DNA of 25,247 bases from a virus. The notes beneath the pieces were generated by a model that had not been told where the DNA came from, did no database searches, and saw nothing but the letters and a program-made list of their open reading frames with translations. Position numbers and translations under genes: made by a program. The DNA lies in the IMG/VR virus record IMGVR_UViG_3300022853_000831, positions 1 through 25,247 of that record, one strand, 5' to 3'. Numbering within the stretch: position 1 is the stretch's first letter; every line of letters begins with the position of its first letter. Below are positions 20,400-25,247 of this stretch, piece after piece.

Positions 20400-21445
20400 A
20401 TTACCTCCGCATTTATCGCCTCAATATACAAGGTCTTCATGAACGATTTAATTTTTTCTTTGTCCGCGTCAGTGTCAATCGAGTCAATATAGTTTGATAG
20501 CACATCAACCGTATCTTCTAGGTCAATATTATCATCTACTGCACCTTCCTGAAACTCAGACATGTCCTCTACAATCTTCACTTCATAACAACCTTTACTA
20601 TAAAGTTTATTCATAAAATGGTCAAATTTATATAAGTCTATCTTGTTGGTTACCACAACCTTTACAAATTTATTTTGCAGCACTTCATTATCAACATCAA
20701 AGAGATCCTTGGTGTCATCATAATCAATTCTAACAAATACATCATTGGTGTTTTGAAAGAATTCAATTTCACGAGTCTTTGTATCAAATAGATGATAACC
20801 TTTAGGATCGTTATGGTCTTGCCAGGTCATCTCGTAAGGCGTACCAACATACATAATGTTTTCTTTCTGCGACTTAGTATGATAGTGACCAGAGAATACC
20901 CTCTCGTACTTGTCAAACATTTTAATAGGCAGACCATCATGAGCTTCAGCACCCCTGTACATGGGGAACGATGATATTTCGAAGTGACCCAAGCAGATAT
21001 CAGATTTGCTGTTGGCAATAAACTTTAGGATATCTCCCTCGTTATCTTTACATATCCAAGGGATCAAATCAATTGAGGATCCATTATATTGAATTGTCGT
21101 TGGTTTCTGATACACAGTGATGTTTGAATACTCACCTAACACAAGGGAGGGTGAGTTTACTTCTAAACTCTCTCTAAAGAATATATCATGATTGCCTACT
21201 AATGTGTGTAAATGAATATTTTCTTGTTGTAACTTGTCAAAGAAGTATTCCTTTACTCTGCTCAAGCTGAAGAAGTTAATGTACTTACGGCGGTCAAACA
21301 AATCACCCATTTGGAATACATCAGTTACATCCTCTTGAACAAGGTGCTTGATCATATCATTAAAGAATAATTCAAAGTGATCATGAAAGAGGTTTAGATC
21401 ATTTCTAACTCCTACATGAGTATCACCAAGGAGACAAAACTTCAT
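20396..21445 (-). CDS. 47: Recombination nuclease catalytic subunit (gp47, SbcD/Mre11-like)
   Basis: Metallophosphoesterase nuclease, partner of gp46. 349 aa (T4 339). The metal motifs are LGDTHVG (D8, H10), QMGDLFDRR (D48), VGNHD (N85, H86), CLGHFE and VFSGHYHTKSQ. The C-terminal part likely binds the gp46 coiled-coil base. It overlaps the gp55 stop by 4 nt with GAGGTGG as SD, and overlaps the 88-aa gene by 4 nt. The order gp55-gp47-gp46 matches T4. Confidence 0.97.
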   Translation of the reverse strand: MKFCLLGDTHVGVRNDLNLFHDHFELFFNDMIKHLVQEDVTDVFQMGDLFDRRKYINFFSLSRVKEYFFDKLQQENIHLHTLVGNHDIFFRESLEVNSPSLVLGEYSNITVYQKPTTIQYNGSSIDLIPWICKDNEGDILKFIANSKSDICLGHFEISSFPMYRGAEAHDGLPIKMFDKYERVFSGHYHTKSQKENIMYVGTPYEMTWQDHNDPKGYHLFDTKTREIEFFQNTNDVFVRIDYDDTKDLFDVDNEVLQNKFVKVVVTNKIDLYKFDHFMNKLYSKGCYEVKIVEDMSEFQEGAVDDNIDLEDTVDVLSNYIDSIDTDADKEKIKSFMKTLYIEAINAEVI

Positions 21446-22008
21446 TGAACCACCTCATCTGAATCTAAGATGGTGTCCAAGTTAGCTTGACCACGCTTTG
21501 CTTTTGACTTCGCTTTTCTTTTTTCATCATAAATCAAGACGTTATCAAACACGCCATTGTTTTGCATAAACTCAACATATGTATTTGCGTATGTGCCATC
21601 GTCATGGTCCTGCACCTCAAACGCTTCAAAAGGCATTTCCATTACAATCTTACCTTTGATGAGGGTCTGTTTCTTTTCTTTTTGGATGCGACGAATGAAA
21701 GCATAGTATATGATCTGAGTAAAGTAAGCAAATGGGTTACTATATTTTTCAGGATTGAAGTTATTAAAATACATCAAGCAGTTTTCAATGCCATCAGATA
21801 TCATTTCTTCTCTGAAAGTGTAATTGATAAAGTTTGGCTTATATGATAGATGGGTGGCTATCTTGAGGATACATTCGCCAAGATATCTACTGAGTTGTGG
21901 TTTTGGATCACCCGACTCTTCTGCATCTAAGATGAACTGCTTATACTCTTTGATAGCAGCCAAGAAGTCGGCATTGTTTACGTAATGATTGCTTTTTGCT
22001 TTCGCCAT
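21442..22008 (-). CDS. 55: Late-transcription sigma factor (gp55 type)
   Basis: Directs host RNA polymerase to phage late promoters with the sliding clamp. 188 aa (T4 185). Segments like T4 gp55 are NADFLAAIKEYKQFI, FREEMISDGIENCLMYFNNF, KYSNPFAYFTQIIYYAFIRR and IQKEKKQTLIKGK. The ATG 22006-22008 is chosen with GAGG 6 nt upstream; an in-frame TTG at 22020 would place the SD inside the gene. The 125 nt before it hold a possible promoter and an AT-rich palindrome. Confidence 0.94.
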   Translation of the reverse strand: MAKAKSNHYVNNADFLAAIKEYKQFILDAEESGDPKPQLSRYLGECILKIATHLSYKPNFINYTFREEMISDGIENCLMYFNNFNPEKYSNPFAYFTQIIYYAFIRRIQKEKKQTLIKGKIVMEMPFEAFEVQDHDDGTYANTYVEFMQNNGVFDNVLIYDEKRKAKSKAKRGQANLDTILDSDEVVQ

Positions 22009-22133
22009 GATATTCCTCAATTTTCTGATATAATATAATTATCAGGCAAACATACTAATTCATCAAATAAAAATAAAGTTGCAAGTATATGTTGAGCACC
22101 CCTATAATCACTATGTCAGGGTTAAAGATGTAT
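22009..22133 (-). other. AT-rich leader region upstream of gene 55
   Basis: 125 nt between the 119-aa gene and gene 55. It holds an inverted repeat CTGATA/TATCAG (22025-22045) and the weak promoter below, plus a loose CCCT...AGGG pairing near 22088-22113. No coding frame, tRNA or convincing terminator was seen. Confidence 0.5.
22038..22066 (-). promoter_or_regulatory. Possible promoter for genes 55, 47 and 46
   Basis: TTGATG (22061-22066), 17-nt spacer, GATAAT (22038-22043) on the minus strand, giving a leader of about 25 nt to gene 55. Part of the -10 lies in a 6-bp inverted repeat (22025-22045). The elements are weaker than in the other promoters. Confidence 0.5.
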
Positions 22134-22493
22134 TTAATGCTTAGTATCCGATACATAAGAGCTTACAAATGTATCTTCTACTTCCTTAAGGTCCTTCTCT
22201 GAAGCCATTGACTTAGCTTCTTCTAGTAGATCATATGATTCTACCATCTTTAAGAACTTATTGGTAATCTCTGGATTAGCTGTAACTAGAAATTCAATGT
22301 GATCCTTCTTAATCTCAAAGAACCTCTCATCAGATAAAGGACAATAAGGCATCATTATTACATTAGAAGAAGATTGACTTACACGTACATAATAAGGGCA
22401 CTCTACTTTAACAGTATCTTCAAGGTCTGCCCTTATTATTGCTAATATATCATTATCTGATTTTGTTCGAATTACCACTACAACATCATTCAT
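22134..22493 (-). CDS. Conserved small protein between uvsW and gene 55 (119 aa)
   Basis: 119 aa with a beta-rich first half (VVVVIRTKSDNDILAIIR, VECPYYVRVSQSSSNVIMM, PYCPLSDERFFEI) and a helical acidic tail. The pattern recalls small beta-barrel (Sm-like) proteins, and a similar protein beside uvsW occurs in other T4-like phages as far as I recall. It overlaps the uvsW stop as ATGA and has no clear SD, so translation likely depends on coupling. Function unknown. Confidence 0.8.
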   Translation of the reverse strand: MNDVVVVIRTKSDNDILAIIRADLEDTVKVECPYYVRVSQSSSNVIMMPYCPLSDERFFEIKKDHIEFLVTANPEITNKFLKMVESYDLLEEAKSMASEKDLKEVEDTFVSSYVSDTKH

Positions 22494-23971
22494 AAGTTAA
22501 CGTCCACTAATTTAATTGAGAATTGCTCTGAAGAATACAACTTATACCTCTCAGCTCCATGCTGTAATGTATGATTCTTCCATGACTTCCAATGAAGGTC
22601 GTCGGTAAGGTCATACAAGTTGCAATGTGTCTTACCTTTATTTAGTCTCAATCCTCTGCCTATAGATTGGAGGTTTCTGATGATGGACTTTGAGGGGCTG
22701 GCAAATATTATATTTTCAATCGAAGGAATATTAATACCTGTCGATGTTGTACCAAAAGAGGCAACTACAATAGCATTTGTCTGATAGGATAACGTCTTAC
22801 GTATTTGCTCTCTTTCATTCACATCAATACCACCATGTATGAAGTATATAGGTCTATCTCCTGCTCTTTCCTTGATCATGTCATACAATACAGCACCATG
22901 CTTTTCTACAAACTGAAACAAAAGAAGAGTGTTGCCGGTACATCCCAAAGTGAGGTTCCTAATAAATCTATTTCTGGATTCGCTCTTGACTATAAAATCT
23001 ATTTCAGGTTGGTATTCTATTTTATTACATGCTTTCCTCACTTCTTCAGGATGCTTTAGCAAGATAGCCGTAATTTTGAGATCAGCTAACTTACCCTCAT
23101 CCTGCAACTTCTTAGTTGTTGTAACTTTATGTATGGTACCAAATATACCCTGTAATACCAGTTTATTTACTTTCTTGTCATCAAGAGACCCTGTTGTACC
23201 AATCCTATAAGCCACATTAGGCATCCGTTCCATAATTGTAGTTAAAGAATTAGCTTTAAATTGATGAGCCTCGTCTCCTATTACAACATCAAATTGTTGG
23301 AACCATGCTTTAGGCATTGTGTAGGCAGACTGCCATGTGGTGAACAAGATATCTTTTTCAAACACTTTCGGAAACCCTGAATACAGTTTCTGACAGTAGT
23401 CTTCAACTACCCAACCATTTGCGCTTGAATAGTCTTCAAAGTCAGTATACATCTGCTCTACAAGAGAGGTTGTAGGAACAACAATCATGATCTTCCGATC
23501 TCTATTCACATGCCATCTGGAGATAGTGTATATAATCAGAGATTTACCTGAACCGGTCGGACTTAACAACACTACCCTATTATTCTTAAAAGCTGTGTGT
23601 ACAGCCTCTATTTGATAATCTCTAATCTCAATAGGTTCTCCTCTACCGTGCAAATTCAAGGACGAAGCAAATACGCTTACATCCTTTTCGGACACAGATT
23701 CAATCACCACATCCGAATCATATAAAACTTTGTATCCTCTAGCATCAGCAAACTTATATACATAATCCAGGAGTCCGACGTAAAGGGATTTACGGATTGG
23801 ATCATAAAGCCTAATTTTTCCATCCCAAAGTCTAGCTTTAAACTTTGGTGTAAATTTAGCACCTGGATATTCATAAGTAAAAAAGTCACAAAGTTCAGAC
23901 TCTATTCCCATATCATCAGAATAGACTCTTAAGTGAACTTCATTTAACTTCTCAACTTTAAGTACTGTCAT
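22490..23971 (-). CDS. uvsW: UvsW recombination helicase
   Basis: ATP-dependent SF2 helicase that reverses forks and unwinds R-loops and branched DNA, helping the switch to recombination-driven replication. 493 aa from ATG 23969-23971 (T4 about 500). The N-terminal domain has FFTYEYPGAKFTPKFKARLW, close to T4 UvsW. Walker A is SPTGSGKS, motif II VIGDEAHQF, motif III TGS, and motif VI QSIGRGLR. SD GGGGA precedes the start, which forms TAATG with the uvsY stop. A longer start at 23998 is rejected on that basis. Confidence 0.96.
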   Translation of the reverse strand: MTVLKVEKLNEVHLRVYSDDMGIESELCDFFTYEYPGAKFTPKFKARLWDGKIRLYDPIRKSLYVGLLDYVYKFADARGYKVLYDSDVVIESVSEKDVSVFASSLNLHGRGEPIEIRDYQIEAVHTAFKNNRVVLLSPTGSGKSLIIYTISRWHVNRDRKIMIVVPTTSLVEQMYTDFEDYSSANGWVVEDYCQKLYSGFPKVFEKDILFTTWQSAYTMPKAWFQQFDVVIGDEAHQFKANSLTTIMERMPNVAYRIGTTGSLDDKKVNKLVLQGIFGTIHKVTTTKKLQDEGKLADLKITAILLKHPEEVRKACNKIEYQPEIDFIVKSESRNRFIRNLTLGCTGNTLLLFQFVEKHGAVLYDMIKERAGDRPIYFIHGGIDVNEREQIRKTLSYQTNAIVVASFGTTSTGINIPSIENIIFASPSKSIIRNLQSIGRGLRLNKGKTHCNLYDLTDDLHWKSWKNHTLQHGAERYKLYSSEQFSIKLVDVNL

Positions 23972-24408
23972 TACATCCCCGATAAGAATTGCTTCCACTT
24001 GATACCGTTTGACAATTGAAAGTCTCTTTGTTTAATCTGACCCATAATTGATTCAACTGCATATACCATGGTATCTATGTAATCAAGACGAATACTTACT
24101 TTTGACAAATCATCGTCTCCCTTTAGAAATTCATCCATCTCTGCTTTTAATGGCTTGTTGTACTGCCATTGTTCCCAACCGAACTCAGCGAGCTCTTGTT
24201 GAGAGAGCTCACCACGATAGTAACGAATTTTGTTTTTGCGAAGAGAACTGTAATCAATCTGAAGTTTAGTTTTTCTTAACTTAGCATCGATTAAGATTTT
24301 GAGGTACTTTGAGTGCAGCTTAGCAGTTCGTGTGGATGATTCGCCTAAGTGGTTATCATCTATCTCGCTATCTGTTTCCCACATGTTAATAATGTCATCA
24401 AGTTTCAT
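23971..24408 (-). CDS. uvsY: UvsY recombination mediator
   Basis: Helps UvsX displace the single-strand binding protein and load on ssDNA. 145 aa (T4 137). It begins MKLDDIINMWETDSEIDDNH, then TRTAKLHSKYLKILIDAKLR, KLQIDYSSLRKNKIRYYRGE and a C-terminal helix TMVYAVESIMGQIKQRDFQL, matching the all-helical plan of T4 UvsY. SD AAGGA lies 7 nt before ATG. It sits next to uvsW as in T4. UvsX is at the far left of the same window. Confidence 0.92.
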   Translation of the reverse strand: MKLDDIINMWETDSEIDDNHLGESSTRTAKLHSKYLKILIDAKLRKTKLQIDYSSLRKNKIRYYRGELSQQELAEFGWEQWQYNKPLKAEMDEFLKGDDDLSKVSIRLDYIDTMVYAVESIMGQIKQRDFQLSNGIKWKQFLSGM

Positions 24409-24425
24409 AATGTATTCCTTTGTTA

Positions 24426-24959
24426 CTATTCAAATTTATAATATGTATATGCAAATGAGGCTGTACCAGCAAGGTAGGTAGTATCAGTTGTAGTTGAACT
24501 CAGTTGTACAGATGCTAGTGAGGTTGGAAATAAATCAACAAACCTCACTGTTCTTATAACGTTGTTAGAACTATTTAGTATCTGTAAAATACCATCAGAA
24601 GCAGCAGCAGTAGAAGGAGTAGTTGAAGGGAAGTCGGTTCTACTGGCAATAAAGTTTTCGTATTGTGTCCAGTCTTCAGGAAACCCCATACCGATTAACC
24701 AGTTATGTATAGCAATATAGTTTATCATTTGTTCATCAATGAGGAATGTAATGCTCAACTCATCAAATTGAGGTTTATCACCTGGCATCCGTATGGTTGA
24801 CAATGGTGTACCAATTTCTGCTGCTGGTAGTGACAATGAGGGTATAGACGCTTCCTGACAAAAGAAAGAAATTTCTGGAAGCTTTTGTATACCAAATAAG
24901 AATCCGTTTGACTGCAAGGGATTTACATTATTTGGAATTGGACAAGTGAGAGGTTGCAT
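24426..24959 (-). CDS. Tail-tube-like structural protein
   Basis: 177 aa. It begins MQPLTCPIPNNVNPLQSNGF, then IQKLPEISFFCQEASIPSLS, DELSITFLIDEQMINYIAIH and the paired strands IRTVRFVDLFPTSLASVQLS and YLAGTASFAYTYYKFE. This beta-rich plan is that of contractile-tail tube proteins and their baseplate relatives (T4 gp19 and gp54/gp48 types), and resembles a structural protein I recall beside uvsW in marine T4-like phages. I cannot say tube or baseplate. The SD is weak. The late-type motif GATAAATA lies 29 nt upstream, fitting late expression. Confidence 0.72.
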   Translation of the reverse strand: MQPLTCPIPNNVNPLQSNGFLFGIQKLPEISFFCQEASIPSLSLPAAEIGTPLSTIRMPGDKPQFDELSITFLIDEQMINYIAIHNWLIGMGFPEDWTQYENFIASRTDFPSTTPSTAAASDGILQILNSSNNVIRTVRFVDLFPTSLASVQLSSTTTDTTYLAGTASFAYTYYKFE

Positions 24960-24988
24960 GATGTATCATCTAAATGTTATGTTATATA

Positions 24989-24996
24989 TATTTATC
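24989..24996 (-). promoter_or_regulatory. Late-promoter-like element GATAAATA upstream of the tail gene
   Basis: Differs by one base from the T4 late consensus TATAAATA recognised through gp55. It is in the 109-nt gap upstream of a structural gene, at a sensible distance (29 nt from ATG), which makes it the best late-promoter candidate seen. Confidence 0.5.
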
Positions 24997-25015
24997 TATG
25001 AAAATGTAGATGATT

Positions 25016-25054
25016 TGTATACAAGTATTGACTTTACCTATATAATGTATACAA
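25016..25054. repeat. Two TGTATACAA copies flanking the plus-strand promoter
   Basis: TGTATACAA occurs at 25016-25024 and 25046-25054, exactly 30 bp apart. Each contains the palindrome TGTATACA. The first overlaps the -35 and the second begins at the last base of the -10, the spacing expected for a two-site operator. Confidence 0.6.
25018..25046 (+). promoter_or_regulatory. Plus-strand sigma70-like promoter
   Basis: TATACA (25018-25023), 17-nt spacer, TATAAT (25041-25046). The -35 matches 4 of 6. The start would fall near 25053, just ahead of the SD AAGGA (25057-25061) of the 52-aa gene. It is the only promoter found pointing right. Confidence 0.65.
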
Positions 25055-25068
25055 ACAAGGATCTCCAT

Positions 25069-25227
25069 ATGCATGAAAATATTATAATTGAAAATAGAAT
25101 GAAGTTCCAAAAACATAAACTAGTATCCTTACCTCAGTATGATATTAGTAAAACAGAGTCTACTATTATGAATGAAGCTGGATATACAAAAGTATGGGAT
25201 TGTGGGCATCTAATATATACCAGATAA
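25069..25227 (+). CDS. Small plus-strand hypothetical protein (52 aa)
   Basis: 52 aa, MHENIIIENRMKFQKHKLVS to YTKVWDCGHLIYTR, unrecognised. I chose the ATG at 25069 because AAGGA lies 7 nt upstream and a promoter is right behind it; the frame is open back to 24946, but the earlier starts have no promoter and overlap the start of the tail gene. A charged N-terminal half precedes a Trp-Asp-Cys-Gly C-terminus. It is followed by a terminator-like stem, so it is a stand-alone unit. Confidence 0.65.
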   Translation: MHENIIIENRMKFQKHKLVSLPQYDISKTESTIMNEAGYTKVWDCGHLIYTR

Positions 25228-25230
25228 AAA

Positions 25231-25247
25231 AGGGCCTCCATTTGGAG
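25231..25247 (+). terminator. Terminator-like stem cut by the window edge
   Basis: After an A6 run (25226-25231), GGGCCTCC-ATTT-GGAG begins a hairpin whose last bases (expected GCCC) lie outside the window. The A-tract on the left suggests it may work in both directions, ending the plus-strand gene and a facing minus-strand gene. Confidence 0.6.

Noticed and set aside
1-25247. CRISPR arrays, insertion sequences, homing endonucleases, introns or inteins
   Set aside because: No repeated spacer pattern, transposase, GIY-YIG or HNH motif was seen, and polymerase, ligase and recombinase frames are uninterrupted.

Overview
The window looks like the replication/recombination core of a T4-like tailed phage (myovirus). 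Nearly everything reads on the minus strand, with short gaps and many ATGA or TAATG stop/start overlaps. Recognisable T4 counterparts are UvsX, gp43 DNA polymerase, DNA ligase (gp30 type), RegA, gp62, gp44, gp45, a gp1-type dNMP kinase, DenV, gp46, gp47, gp55, UvsW, UvsY and a tail-tube-like structural protein. An Hsp20 chaperone, a DUF932 protein and a 7-deazaguanine gene set are extras seen in many marine T4-like phages. The host cannot be named from this window.

Layout, in direction of transcription (right to left). 25247-24960: the only plus-strand gene (52 aa) with its own promoter and an edge-truncated terminator. 24959-20396: tail-tube-like protein, UvsY, UvsW, a conserved small protein, late sigma factor gp55 and gp47. 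20399-17935: an 88-aa protein, gp46 and the UV-repair glycosylase DenV. 17885-15981: three small unknown genes and DUF932, nearly every gap carrying a compact sigma70-type promoter. 15903-10178: QueE, a purine-type phosphoribosyltransferase, QueD, a 64-aa protein, FolE, a PD-(D/E)XK nuclease candidate, a second QueD-like T-fold protein, a DpdA-type DNA transglycosylase, dNMP kinase and a dUTPase-like protein. 10175-7247: sliding clamp, clamp loader (gp44/gp62 with a small membrane protein between them), RegA and a conserved 62-aa protein. 7246-1: Hsp20, small genes, DNA ligase, gp43, a 2-oxoglutarate/iron hydroxylase, a 92-aa protein and UvsX, which runs off the left edge.

The main biological story is a probable 7-deazaguanine DNA modification system. 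FolE, QueD and QueE would turn GTP into 7-carboxy-7-deazaguanine, and the DpdA-like enzyme would exchange a deazaguanine for guanine in phage DNA. QueC and QueF are not in the window, so the final base is open. The set has unusual parts: a QueE whose radical-SAM cysteine motif is split by 39 residues, a QueD with altered zinc-ligand positions, a Cys-less QueD-like protein overlapping dpdA, a linked nuclease candidate, and a phosphoribosyltransferase that could recycle the guanine released by exchange.

Regulation is also visible. About nine sigma70-like promoters (TTGNNN-17/18-TATAMT) sit in the gaps, their -35 often overlapping the upstream stop codon. Several coincide with palindromes or terminator hairpins, as in the promoter/stem-loop cassettes described in T4-type phages. 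Five start codons share WTATATTATG, a possible RegA-type translational operator. All motif and structure statements were read by eye, with no database search or folding calculation.
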